Of a stretch of 36,409 bases of DNA, positions 1 through 8,077 are shown piece by piece. The notes below the pieces were generated by a model that saw only the letters and a list, made by a program, of their open reading frames with translations, was not told the origin of the DNA and did no database searches. Each line of letters starts with the position of its first letter. Position 1 is the stretch's first letter. The translations under genes were made by a program, and so were the position numbers. Source of the stretch: Gammaproteobacteria bacterium. GTDB lineage: Bacteria; Pseudomonadota; Gammaproteobacteria; Pseudomonadales; Halieaceae. The DNA lies in assembly GCA_003646405.1 (NCBI GenBank), contig QNFR01000016.1, positions 1-36,409 of the forward strand. Direction: 5' to 3'.

Positions 1-3000
1 CAATGCCAGATCCTTCTTGCCGGTGCGCTTGCCCGCGGAGGAAAACTTGGCCACGGCGCCACGCGGGGTAGCCTTGGATGTCTGCCCGCCGGTATTGGAG
101 TAAACCTCTGTATCCAGCACCAGTAGATTTACATCCTCCCCTGAGGCCAGCACATGATCGAGGCCGCCGTAGCCAATATCGTAAGCCCACCCATCGCCGC
201 CCATAATCCACACGCTTTTGCGGCACAGGTTTTCGCTGAGGCTCAGCAAACTGCGGGCCTCATTCGAATCGAGGGAGGCCAGTGCCGTATCCAACTGTTT
301 TACGCGCTGCCGTTGGTCGTAAATACCCGCCTCATCGGATTCATCCGCATCCAGAATAGCCTCCACCAGGACGGTGTCCAATTCTGCGGACAGTTTGCCC
401 AGCAATTCGCGGGCCATCTCCCGTTGCTTGTCCACCGCGAGGCGCATACCAAGACCGAACTCGGCGTTGTCTTCAAACAGGGAGTTACACCAGGCCGGAC
501 CGCGCCCGTCGGGGGTTGTAGTCCAGGGCGTGGTGGGCAGGTTGCCACCGTAGATAGAGGAACAACCGGTGGCGTTGGCCACCAGCATACGGTCGCCGAA
601 CAATTGCGAGGCGAGTTTAACGTAGGGTGTCTCGCCGCAACCCACACAGGCGCCGGAGAATTCGAACAGAGGCTGCAACACCATGGAACCGGCGATGGTA
701 TTGATTTTGAGCTGGCTGCGATCAAACTCCGGCAAGGTGCTGAAGAAATCCCAGTTGGCGCGCTCCTGGGTACGCAGCGCCGGTTGCGGCGCCATGTTCA
801 GTGCTTTGCGGCTGACATTGGATTTGTCGCGGATCGGGCAGATATCCACACACAGGGTGCAGCCGGTACAGTCCTCCGGTGCCACCTGGTAGCTGATATG
901 GTAGCCCTCGGGGTAGCCCTTGGCCTTGACCGGCGTGGATTTGAAACTGGCGGGCGCACTCGCCAACTCTGACTCATGAAACACCTTGGAACGAATGGCG
1001 GTGTGCGGACAGACAAAGGGACACTTGCCGCACTGGGTGCAGAGTTCGGTCTCCCACACCGGGATTTCCAGCGCCAGGTTGCGTTTTTCATAGGCCGCGG
1101 TGCCCAGCGGAAAACTACCGTCCTCAGGCATCTGGCTGACCGGGATCATATCACCGCGCCCGGCGATGATTTCTGCCGTTACCTGTTGTACAAATTTCGA
1201 GGCCCTGGCGGTCAGGGCTACCTTTTCTTCGGGCGCCTTCACCGCCCCGCCACTCGCCACCTGATGCAGGCAGGCCAGGGTCTCGTCGATGGCTTTGAAG
1301 TTGAGTTCGATGATACGGCGCCCTTTGCGCCCGTAAGTTTTTTGCACTGCGTCCTTGATCGACGCAAGGGCCTCATCTTTAGGCAGTATGCCGGAAATGG
1401 CGAAGAAGCAGGTTTGCATAATGGTATTGATACGCTTGCCCATGCCGCTGCGCTGGGCCACGTCATAGGCATCGATGGTGTAAACGGTGATTTCCCGGTC
1501 GATGATCTCCTGCTGGAGAGAATGCGGCAGGGTATCCCACACCGCATCGGGCGCAGCGGGAGAGTTGAGCAGAAACACCGCGCCGCGTCTGGCGAAATCC
1601 AGCACATCGTATTTTTCCAGGAAGCCTGGCTGGTGACAGGCCACGAAGTTGGCATCACCGCTGGCAATCAGGTAACTGGATCGAATCTGGTTGGGACCGA
1701 AGCGCAGGTGGGACACGGTGACCGCGCCGGATTTCTTCGAGTCGTAGACAAAGTAGCCCTGGGCGTGCAAGTCCGTACTCTCACCGATGATCTTGATACT
1801 GTTTTTGTTGGCGCTCACGGTACCGTCGCTACCGAGGCCGTAAAACACCGCCTGGAAAGTTTCCTCGTGGGCCGAGGTGCGCAAACTGTCATCCCAATCA
1901 AGACTGGTGTAGCTGAGATCGTCGTGAATGCCAATAGTGAAGTGGTTTTTTGGCTGCTCTAGAGACAGCTGGTCGTAGACCGCCACAATCATACCCGGTG
2001 TAAACTCCTTGGAAGACAGGCCATAACGCCCGCCTATTACCAGGGGCATCGAACCAAAATGCCCGCCGCCGACACTGTCCTGGGCCAGAGCCGTGACTAT
2101 ATCCTTGTACAGGGGCTCACCATCAGAGCCCGGCTCCTTGGTGCGATCCAGCACTGCGACACGCCGAATGGTTGCGGGCAGTGCCTGCAGCATAAGCTGC
2201 GGGGCGAATGGGCGGTACAGTCGCACCTTCAGCACACCCACCTTCTGGCCCAGGGAATTGAGGTAATCCACAGTCTCGTGCACCGCCTCCGCACCGGAGC
2301 CCATGATAATGATAACGCGCTGAGCGTCGGCTGCACCCTCATACTGGAACAGCTGGTACTGGCGTCCGGTCAAGCCGGCAAACTGATCCATGGTGGCCTG
2401 CACGATGGTGGGCAGCTCGGTGTAATAAGGATTGACCGTCTCCCTGGCCTGAAAGTAGACATCGGGATTCTGAGAGCTGCCGCGCAACACCGGGTGGGCG
2501 GGCGACAGGGCCCGCTGGCGGTGCGCCTCCACCGCGCTGTCATCGATCATCGCCCGCACGGTGTCCACCGGCACTTCGACCAGCTTCGCCACCTCGTGGG
2601 AGGTGCGAAAACCATCAAAGAAGTGCAGGAAAGGTACCCGGCTCTGCAGGGTGACACTCTGGGCGATCAGGGCTAGGTCCATCACTTCCTGCGGACAGTT
2701 GGAACTGAGCATGCCGTAGCCGGTCTGGCGGGTGGCCATCACATCCGAGTGATCACCGAAAATAGAAAGTCCCTGACAGGCCAGCGAGCGCGCCGCGATA
2801 TGAAATACCGTGGGGGTGAGTTCACCAGCGATTTTGTACATATTGGGGATCATCAGCAGCAACCCCTGGGACGCGGTAAAAGTGGTTGCCAGGGCCCCGG
2901 CCTGTAAGGCGCCGTGGATGGCACCCGCGGCGCCACCCTCACTTTGCATCTCAATCACCCGCGGCACCGTACCCCACAGATTTTTCTGGCCCCTGGCCGA

Positions 3001-3132
3001 CCATTCATCGGCAAATTCACCCATATTGGACGAGGGGGTGATCGGGTAGATGGCGATTACTTCATTGGTGAGATGGGCTATTGTCGCAGCGGCCTGGTTG
3101 CCGTCGATAGTGATCGTGCCTTGTTGTTCCAT
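1..3132 (-). CDS. nifJ: Pyruvate:ferredoxin (flavodoxin) oxidoreductase, C-terminus missing
   Basis: Converts pyruvate and CoA to acetyl-CoA, CO2 and reduced ferredoxin or flavodoxin in the cytoplasm. The ATG at 3132 opens MEQQGTITIDGNQAA and the frame runs without a stop for 1044 codons to the window edge. Full-length members have about 1170-1200 residues, so roughly 140 are lost. The N-terminal domain has AIYPITPSSNMGEWADEW. Two 4Fe-4S ferredoxin motifs follow: CTQCGKCPFVCP (minus strand near 1040-1000) and CTGCTLCVDICP (near 870-840). The thiamine diphosphate part has GCGETPYVKL, then GDGWAYDIGYGGLDH and NTGGQ near the edge. All key motifs are present, so the enzyme looks intact apart from the edge. 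It could supply low-potential electrons in microaerobic conditions, but no partner ferredoxin is visible here. Confidence 0.95.
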   Translation of the reverse strand, partial: MEQQGTITIDGNQAAATIAHLTNEVIAIYPITPSSNMGEFADEWSARGQKNLWGTVPRVIEMQSEGGAAGAIHGALQAGALATTFTASQGLLLMIPNMYKIAGELTPTVFHIAARSLACQGLSIFGDHSDVMATRQTGYGMLSSNCPQEVMDLALIAQSVTLQSRVPFLHFFDGFRTSHEVAKLVEVPVDTVRAMIDDSAVEAHRQRALSPAHPVLRGSSQNPDVYFQARETVNPYYTELPTIVQATMDQFAGLTGRQYQLFQYEGAADAQRVIIIMGSGAEAVHETVDYLNSLGQKVGVLKVRLYRPFAPQLMLQALPATIRRVAVLDRTKEPGSDGEPLYKDIVTALAQDSVGGGHFGSMPLVIGGRYGLSSKEFTPGMIVAVYDQLSLEQPKNHFTIGIHDDLSYTSLDWDDSLRTSAHEETFQAVFYGLGSDGTVSANKNSIKIIGESTDLHAQGYFVYDSKKSGAVTVSHLRFGPNQIRSSYLIASGDANFVACHQPGFLEKYDVLDFARRGAVFLLNSPAAPDAVWDTLPHSLQQEIIDREITVYTIDAYDVAQRSGMGKRINTIMQTCFFAISGILPKDEALASIKDAVQKTYGRKGRRIIELNFKAIDETLACLHQVASGGAVKAPEEKVALTARASKFVQQVTAEIIAGRGDMIPVSQMPEDGSFPLGTAAYEKRNLALEIPVWETELCTQCGKCPFVCPHTAIRSKVFHESELASAPASFKSTPVKAKGYPEGYHISYQVAPEDCTGCTLCVDICPIRDKSNVSRKALNMAPQPALRTQERANWDFFSTLPEFDRSQLKINTIAGSMVLQPLFEFSGACVGCGETPYVKLASQLFGDRMLVANATGCSSIYGGNLPTTPWTTTPDGRGPAWCNSLFEDNAEFGLGMRLAVDKQREMARELLGKLSAELDTVLVEAILDADESDEAGIYDQRQRVKQLDTALASLDSNEARSLLSLSENLCRKSVWIMGGDGWAYDIGYGGLDHVLASGEDVNLLVLDTEVYSNTGGQTSKATPRGAVAKFSSAGKRTGKKDLAL

Positions 3133-3307
3133 GTACCATACCCTGCAATCTGTCAATACTCGCTGTGTAACTATAGTTCGAAATGGCTGCGAGCGTATTG
3201 ATCATAATCAGTCTTAGATGGTTGCAAGCAGAAAGCACCAGGGCAATCACTACCACCCTGACATCAGTTCGCGCAGGTTTTAGCGAACGTTAATGGTGGA
3301 TACCACA

Positions 3308-3601
3308 CTAGTGCTCCAAGCCCTCTACGCCCAGTATACGGGCGCTGCTACAGGCCTGACGTTGTGGCTCCAGTGCCTGGTAGGCATTACTGGCATAAAA
3401 GCCGGCCATGGCCGCCAGTGAGGGAAACTCGATTAAGATCAGGCGGTGTGGCTGATCATCGCCCTCAAACACCTGAAATTCTCCGCCCCTGGCAAGGTAG
3501 CGCGCATTGGCGGACTCTACCAGAGGCTTTATAGCCTCCTGGTACACAAGATACTTTTCAATATCAAAGACTTCCAGGTTAACAATTGCATAGGCAGACA
3601 C
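3308..3601 (-). CDS. DUF1330 family protein
   Basis: A 97-residue cytosolic protein of the DUF1330 family (dimeric alpha/beta ferredoxin-like fold, no established reaction). Visible family traits are the opening SAYAIVNLEVFDIEKY, the central GGEFQVFEG, the strand RLILIEFPS and the helix AMAGFYASNAYQAL. The GTG at 3601 is preferred over the upstream in-frame GTG at 3607. AGGGG at 3607-3611 then sits 5 nt upstream as a ribosome binding site, and the protein starts MSAY as relatives do. It stands alone between nifJ and the acyltransferase. Family assignment is fairly secure; function is unknown. Confidence 0.8.
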   Translation of the reverse strand: MSAYAIVNLEVFDIEKYLVYQEAIKPLVESANARYLARGGEFQVFEGDDQPHRLILIEFPSLAAMAGFYASNAYQALEPQRQACSSARILGVEGLEH

Positions 3602-3880
3602 ACACACCCCTACAAATTTTTCTTACAGGAGACAAACATACCTGACAGCGGGAAAATTGAATTGTCCTGCATCAATAAAACAGGAAAGCGCGCTACCTGT
3701 GCGACGTGGTCAGGAACTTCTCTGCGGTGGCCCGCTTGCTACCGATCGCCAGGATCTCCGCTGCCCAGGATTGCCCACGATATTCACCAAATCGATATCA
3801 TCGGCCAGGCACACCCTGCTTAGTGCTGGTTTACGGGGTTAGCGGGCGCTGCCAGGCTATGCCCCCCGCGCCCAAATCGT

Positions 3881-3886
3881 TATAAT
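3881..3886 (+). promoter_or_regulatory. Candidate -10 box for the acyltransferase gene
   Basis: A perfect TATAAT lies 31 bases before the ATG at 3918, in a G+C-rich surrounding. No good -35 hexamer sits 16-18 bases upstream, so the promoter call is tentative. Confidence 0.35.
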
Positions 3887-3917
3887 TTCCCGACCGCACT
3901 AACAGGCAGCGACGCGC

Positions 3918-4799
3918 ATGGCCCTATTCGACAAAGATAACCACCCCCTTGACGATAAAGAAGCCATCGCCCGGCATATCGAAAAAGCCCTGGCAGTGAA
4001 GACCCCCTCCGGTATGGAGTTGGACCTCAGTTACCAAATGGTCAAGCGCGTGTTCAACCCCATGGTACTGGGTGCGGAAAATATTCCCAATCGGCCCTGC
4101 CTGTTCGTGGGCAACCACTCCCTGTTCGCTCTGGACGGCATAGTGCTGGGACCGGTGTTCATCAAGGAATTGAACCGTTTCCCGCGTGGTCTGGGAGACA
4201 AATTCCTGTTCACAAATCAACGCATCGCGAATTACATATTGAAAAATGGCGCGGTAATGGGTCACCCGCAAGTATGCAGCGCAATGATGAAAGCTCGCCA
4301 GGACTTACTGGTTTTTCCCGGCGGTGCCGCAGAGGCAGTCAAGCCGGCCAGTAAGGTGTACGAACTGCAGTGGAAGGAACGCTATGGCTTTGTGAAGCTG
4401 GCGGCAGAGCACGGCTACACCATCATGCCGTTCGGGCTTATAGGGCCCGATGAATTCTACGGCCGTTATATGGAGGGCCAGGACCTGCCCGACTCCGCCT
4501 TCGGCCAACTGCTGAAACGATTCGGATTATTGACTGACAACTTCCGCTCCGACATTTTACCCCCTATTCCACTGGGTCTGTTAGGCACCCTGATCCCCAA
4601 ACCGCAGCGCTGTTACCTGGGTTTCGGCGAGCCGATCAAACTGGCCCGGTACAAGGACAAAACCCTGACCAAAAGGCGCCAGCAGATTATTCGCGGGGAA
4701 GTCGCCGAGCAAATCGAAACGCAACTGGCGCAATTACTGTTTGCACGAGAGCAGCATAAGGGGCAGGACAGTTTGCTGCGCCGGTTGCTCACTATATAA
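3918..4799 (+). CDS. Lysophospholipid/glycerol acyltransferase, MGAT-like
   Basis: Probably transfers an acyl chain to a glycerolipid at the inner membrane. The 293-residue protein has the acyltransferase block GNHSLFALDG with the catalytic-type His and Asp, but five residues separate them (H-x5-D) instead of the PlsC H-x4-D. The second block LLVFPGGAAEAVKP and the later VKLAAEHGYTIMPFGLIG match the TMEM68/MGAT-like branch of the LPLAT superfamily, which also shows the longer spacing. There is no signal peptide. It is monocistronic, followed by about 330 bases without a gene. Exact substrate (diacylglycerol, monoacylglycerol or lysophospholipid) cannot be read from the sequence. Confidence 0.85.
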   Translation: MALFDKDNHPLDDKEAIARHIEKALAVKTPSGMELDLSYQMVKRVFNPMVLGAENIPNRPCLFVGNHSLFALDGIVLGPVFIKELNRFPRGLGDKFLFTNQRIANYILKNGAVMGHPQVCSAMMKARQDLLVFPGGAAEAVKPASKVYELQWKERYGFVKLAAEHGYTIMPFGLIGPDEFYGRYMEGQDLPDSAFGQLLKRFGLLTDNFRSDILPPIPLGLLGTLIPKPQRCYLGFGEPIKLARYKDKTLTKRRQQIIRGEVAEQIETQLAQLLFAREQHKGQDSLLRRLLTI

Positions 4800-5127
4800 A
4801 CGATATGTCCGGTTAAAACCGGACCTACAGAATTCGCGACCTACTCAAGCATTACCGGGGCCAGCCGTTCAGGATGGCGGCATGTACCACGCAGTTACGG
4901 TTTGCCATTTTTGTCATTCCACCCTGCCATTAGCGACAATATACTGACGCCACTGACTTTAGATATCTTACTTGGGGTCGATTAAAAATATATTTAATTT
5001 ATATTTTTCAAGATGTTAGAAAATTCATCGCCTTTTTTTTGTAATTGGCACGCAACCTGCTATAGCCCTGATAGCGTTAACAAAGACGTCATTGGATTGG
5101 TTTCAAACGAATTATTGGAAGGCGTTA
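4800..5127. other. Intergenic gap with one inverted repeat and an AT-rich stretch
   Basis: No credible gene is seen. 4807-4824 holds an inverted repeat (GTCCGGTT, AA, AACCGGAC) without a T tract. 4980-5040 is strongly AT-rich, ends in eight T residues and could contain the promoter of the DUF2970 gene, though no convincing -35/-10 pair was found. Confidence 0.5.
4807..4824. repeat. Perfect 8-bp inverted repeat
   Basis: GTCCGGTT and AACCGGAC are separated by AA, directly after the acyltransferase stop. With no T run, it is either a non-canonical terminator, a REP-like element or an mRNA-stabilising hairpin. Only this copy was noticed in the window. Confidence 0.5.
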
Positions 5128-5358
5128 ATGAATCAGGTGATAACACGCACAAACAGCGCGACTGGCGCCGACCAGAGAGAACCGACCCTTCTTCAGGTCA
5201 TGGGCAGTGTGTGCGCAGCAAGTTTTGGCGTGCAATCCAAAGAGAACAAAACTCGGGATTTCAAGCGTGGTAAGCCAGCTCATTTCATTATCGCAGGCCT
5301 GGCTTTCACCGTCATGTTTCTAGTGACTTTGGTAACAGTGGTCAACCTGATCGTGTAA
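5128..5358 (+). CDS. DUF2970 family small membrane protein
   Basis: A 76-residue protein with the family pattern REPTLLQVMGSVCAASFGVQSKENKTRDF followed by the C-terminal membrane helix HFIIAGLAFTVMFLVTLVTVVNLIV; here the two parts adjoin through RGKPA. No function is established for the family. The ATG at 5128 was chosen over the in-frame ATG at 5092 because GGAAGG lies 7 bases upstream and relatives have about 65-75 residues. A strong intrinsic terminator follows at 5414, so it is probably a single-gene transcript. Confidence 0.8.
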   Translation: MNQVITRTNSATGADQREPTLLQVMGSVCAASFGVQSKENKTRDFKRGKPAHFIIAGLAFTVMFLVTLVTVVNLIV

Positions 5359-5413
5359 AAGTTTATGGCTTGCCAGGGAAGGCGGGCCCTCAATACCCCA
5401 TGTAGGTCCTTGT

Positions 5414-5441
5414 GCTGCCCCACCCCCGGGCAGCTTTTTTT
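5414..5441 (+). terminator. Intrinsic terminator after the DUF2970 gene
   Basis: Seven-base stem GCTGCCC (5414-5420) and GGGCAGC (5428-5434), a 7-base loop, then seven T residues (5435-5441). It lies between the DUF2970 gene and the convergent M28 peptidase gene. Confidence 0.9.
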
Positions 5442-5491
5442 GCCTGCGTGGTGGAGAACAAAATCGCCCCCATCACAGGCTCCCAACTGCC

Positions 5492-6568
5492 CTAGCGAAA
5501 ATCCGCTTCAATTTCGGCTGCCAGGTAAAGTAATACCGCATATGCCGCGATCTTCTGGTCAAGGGCATCGGAAGCGATTTTGTCCTGCGTATCATCGGGT
5601 GTACGGTGCAGGTCAAAGTAGTCCCAGCCATTTTGCTTAAGGCCGACCACCGGCACCCCCGCCTCCCTCAGATACTTGATATCGGGTCCACCGGTCGCGG
5701 TGTTGGTTCCCGGTTCTATACCCAATGGTCGTAACAGTTCACCTATAGCCCCGGCCAGCGGCACCTTGTCATCGGCCACGCCGGTGTCGAAGCGCCAGAT
5801 ATTTCCGGCACCAAAGTCCGATTCAGTGGCGATGACATGGTTTTGCAACTCCCCGGCATGCTGTTCGGCATAAGCCTGGGCGCCTACCAGGCCCACCTCT
5901 TCCGAACCGAACAGGACGATGCGAATAGTGCGTCTGGGACCGTTTGGCAGGAAGTCCAACAACAACTTGGTGGCACCAATGACAATGCCGATTCCCGCTC
6001 CGTCATCAATCGCACCGGTCCCCAGATCCCAGGAATCAAGGTGCGCCCCGACCAAAACGATCTCTTCTGGCGCGGCGCTGCCGGGAATTTCGGCGATAAC
6101 ATTGCCCGACTCCGTCGCTGGCAACAATTGCGGTGTAATCACCAGTTTCACGATAACCGGCTCACCACGACTGAGCGTCCGCCCCAGTTGATCCGCGCCG
6201 GGCGCGGCCCCCAGCGCAGTTATGGTCAAAGGCTGGGGGAAAGGGGAGGTAATCTCCGCACGCTCGATCCCTCGCAGCCACAGCGGCACCATAAAGGGCT
6301 CCACCCGCACATTGTGAAAGCCCAGTTCGCGGAACTTGCTAAGCGCCCATTGCCGCGCCCTGCCCTCCGCTTCCGTACCGGCGAGTCTCGGCCCCACTTC
6401 CGTGGTCAGGGACTCGACAATCGCATAGCCGGTGTTATGCAGACCCGCCTGCTGCGTTAACTTTCGGGCTGTGGCGACCATTGCGGGTGTTACAGCATCT
6501 GGCGGGATGCCAGCCACAGCATTGGGTGTCCACAGCGCAACCACGGCTATCAGCAGGCAAATTCTCAT
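5492..6568 (-). CDS. Secreted M28 zinc peptidase, carboxypeptidase Q-like, without PA-domain core
   Basis: A co-catalytic zinc exopeptidase, probably periplasmic: MRICLLIAVVALWTPNAVAG is a clear signal peptide. Metal and catalytic residues are all visible: H176 in GAHLDSWD, bridging D188 in AIDDGAG, E223/E224 in GSEEVGL, D251 in ESDFGAG and H321 in DLHRTPDD. Bacterial relatives have about 450-470 residues, this one 358. The shortfall is internal: ITALG (116-120) is followed after a short stretch by TLSRGEPVIVKL, where relatives carry about 100 more residues of protease-associated (PA) domain. The flanks remain in frame, so this looks like a clean domain excision, not a frameshift. Its start lies 155 bases from the divergent WYL regulator gene. 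Confidence 0.88.
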   Translation of the reverse strand: MRICLLIAVVALWTPNAVAGIPPDAVTPAMVATARKLTQQAGLHNTGYAIVESLTTEVGPRLAGTEAEGRARQWALSKFRELGFHNVRVEPFMVPLWLRGIERAEITSPFPQPLTITALGAAPGADQLGRTLSRGEPVIVKLVITPQLLPATESGNVIAEIPGSAAPEEIVLVGAHLDSWDLGTGAIDDGAGIGIVIGATKLLLDFLPNGPRRTIRIVLFGSEEVGLVGAQAYAEQHAGELQNHVIATESDFGAGNIWRFDTGVADDKVPLAGAIGELLRPLGIEPGTNTATGGPDIKYLREAGVPVVGLKQNGWDYFDLHRTPDDTQDKIASDALDQKIAAYAVLLYLAAEIEADFR

Positions 6569-6662
6569 GAATTATTTCTCTGGGGAAATGTGGAATGTTA
6601 GCGACTGCCTGATGACGGGGCAATGCGTCACAGCACAAAAACTTGCCGCCTGTAACGACATG

Positions 6663-6691
6663 TACACAAATGGTACGCGTACAATTATACT
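6663..6691 (+). promoter_or_regulatory. Promoter with embedded palindrome upstream of the WYL regulator
   Basis: A -10 box TATACT (6686-6691) sits 17 bases after the -35-like TACACA (6663-6668). The spacer contains the perfect 10-base palindrome GTACGCGTAC (6673-6682), and TGTAC at 6661-6665 gives a further half-site. A repressor bound there would block RNA polymerase, which fits autorepression as known for BrxR/CapW proteins. The link to this regulator is inference. Confidence 0.55.
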
Positions 6692-6723
6692 GGATCGGCA
6701 AATCGGCCTCACAGGAACGAACT

Positions 6724-7599
6724 ATGGCTCTCCGTACGAACAAGAAATGGCCCTTTCGCTGGGAGCTTCTTTTACGCTATCGCTTTATCGAAACAATCGC
6801 CCTGTGGGAGGGCCGCCTGACAACCCGACACCTGTGCGACACCTTCGGTATCGGCCGGCAGCAGGCCAGCAAGGATATCAACAACTACATTCGCGAGGTC
6901 GGGCCGGGCAACCTGGAATACGACAAATTCCTGAAGGGTTACAAACCGACTGACGATTTCCAGCCACAGGTAACCCAGGGCCTGGCTGACGAGTACCTGC
7001 ACCTGATGGCGCGCAATAACGAACTGATGCACGTGTTTGAGTCGCTGTCACTCAATATGGCCAATATTGAAGTGCTCTCAGTGCCGGTACGCGACGTAAA
7101 ACCCGAGGTGTTACGCCCCATCATGCAGGCGGCTCGCCAGCAAAAGCGCCTGGATGTGGACTACGTCTCCATCAATAATCCAGATCGTGAAGGGCGCATC
7201 ATCGTGCCCCACACCCTGGTCTACACCGGTCTGCGCTGGCATGTGCGCGCATGGTGCGAAAAGAACCAGGAATACCGCGACTTTGTGTTGAGCCGGTTTC
7301 GGGACATCCCGGAAATCATGGATGATTCCGTGCACGGGATAAGGGGTGATACACAGTGGAATACCACGATCACCATTCGCATCACCCCCGACCCACGTTT
7401 AAATCCCGATCAGCGGGAGGTCGTGGAAGTTGACTACGGCATGGACAATGGCGCACTGAAAGTAACTACCCGCGCTAAGTTGGTACCCTATGCCTTGAAA
7501 TTGCTACATGTAGATCCCAGTGAAGAATTAGAAGATCCTATGGCGCAACAAATCATTGTTGAAAACCGGGATGAGTTGAGTCCCTGGCTATTCGGGTAA
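6724..7599 (+). CDS. WYL-domain transcriptional regulator, CapW/BrxR type
   Basis: A 291-residue DNA-binding protein with three parts. An N-terminal winged helix-turn-helix (about 15-75) includes WELLLRYRFIETIALWEGRL and FGIGRQQASKDINNY. A central WYL domain (about 125-210) carries PHTLVYTGLRWHVRAWCE and DFVLSRF, where WHV replaces the literal WYL. A C-terminal WCX-like domain follows. This arrangement matches CapW/BrxR, dimeric repressors often found by phage-defence systems that may sense nucleic acid or nucleotide ligands. The ATG at 6724 follows AGGAA and is preferred over an in-frame ATG at 6643, which would place the promoter inside the gene. The DUF1232 gene begins only 7 bases after its stop, so the two are probably co-transcribed. 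No BREX, CBASS or restriction genes are seen. Confidence 0.88.
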   Translation: MALRTNKKWPFRWELLLRYRFIETIALWEGRLTTRHLCDTFGIGRQQASKDINNYIREVGPGNLEYDKFLKGYKPTDDFQPQVTQGLADEYLHLMARNNELMHVFESLSLNMANIEVLSVPVRDVKPEVLRPIMQAARQQKRLDVDYVSINNPDREGRIIVPHTLVYTGLRWHVRAWCEKNQEYRDFVLSRFRDIPEIMDDSVHGIRGDTQWNTTITIRITPDPRLNPDQREVVEVDYGMDNGALKVTTRAKLVPYALKLLHVDPSEELEDPMAQQIIVENRDELSPWLFG

Positions 7600-7606
7600 A
7601 TACATT

Positions 7607-8038
7607 ATGGCAGACCACAACGAATTTGAAGACGCATTTTCAGAGCAGGGCTTCTGGACCAAGCTGAAGCACTACGCTAAATCCGCCGGCATGGAAGTGG
7701 TGGAGAAAGCCTTGTTGCTCTATTACGCCGCACAGGAGGAGAAAGCGCCCGCCTGGGCCAAGGCGACCATCGCAGCTGCCCTGGGTTACTTCATTGTACC
7801 CCTGGATGCCATAGCCGACCTGACACCCGCGGTCGGCTATGCTGACGACCTCGGCGTACTGGTGCTGGCTATCGCCGCGGTGGCCACCTACATCAACGAC
7901 GATGTACGAAAAAAATCCGCGGCTAAAATCAAAGACTGGTTTGGAGAAGATAGCCCCGCGCTAGACACCGCCACGTCTATAAAATCACCGGCAGTACAGG
8001 CCCCTGACGCTTCAACCGGTGCAAATTATAGGCCATAG
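7607..8038 (+). CDS. DUF1232 (YkvA-like) membrane protein
   Basis: A 143-residue protein with the DUF1232 core at about 45-95: AKATIAAALGYFIVPLDAIADLTP followed by GYADDLGVLVLAIAAVATYI. The P-x-D-x-I-x-D-x-x-P and DD signatures are typical. Two short hydrophobic helices suggest membrane association. The N-terminus (FWTKLKHYAKSAGMEVVEKALLLYYAAQ) is a helical extension, and the last 35 residues are low complexity. Family function is unknown. The gene starts 7 bases after the WYL regulator stop, without an obvious strong ribosome binding site, suggesting translational coupling. Confidence 0.85.
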   Translation: MADHNEFEDAFSEQGFWTKLKHYAKSAGMEVVEKALLLYYAAQEEKAPAWAKATIAAALGYFIVPLDAIADLTPAVGYADDLGVLVLAIAAVATYINDDVRKKSAAKIKDWFGEDSPALDTATSIKSPAVQAPDASTGANYRP

Positions 8039-8077
8039 TATATACCCTGAAATCGGCCTTTTACGGAGAACGACACC

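Noticed and set aside
976-1962. Long plus-strand open frame antisense to nifJ
   Set aside because: It lies wholly within the nifJ coding region, whose frame and motifs are clear. The protein has no recognisable family and the frame is a by-product of GC-rich codons.
3115-3160. TTGACA on the minus strand just before nifJ as its -35 box
   Set aside because: A -10 box at normal spacing would overlap the start codon, leaving no room for a ribosome binding site.
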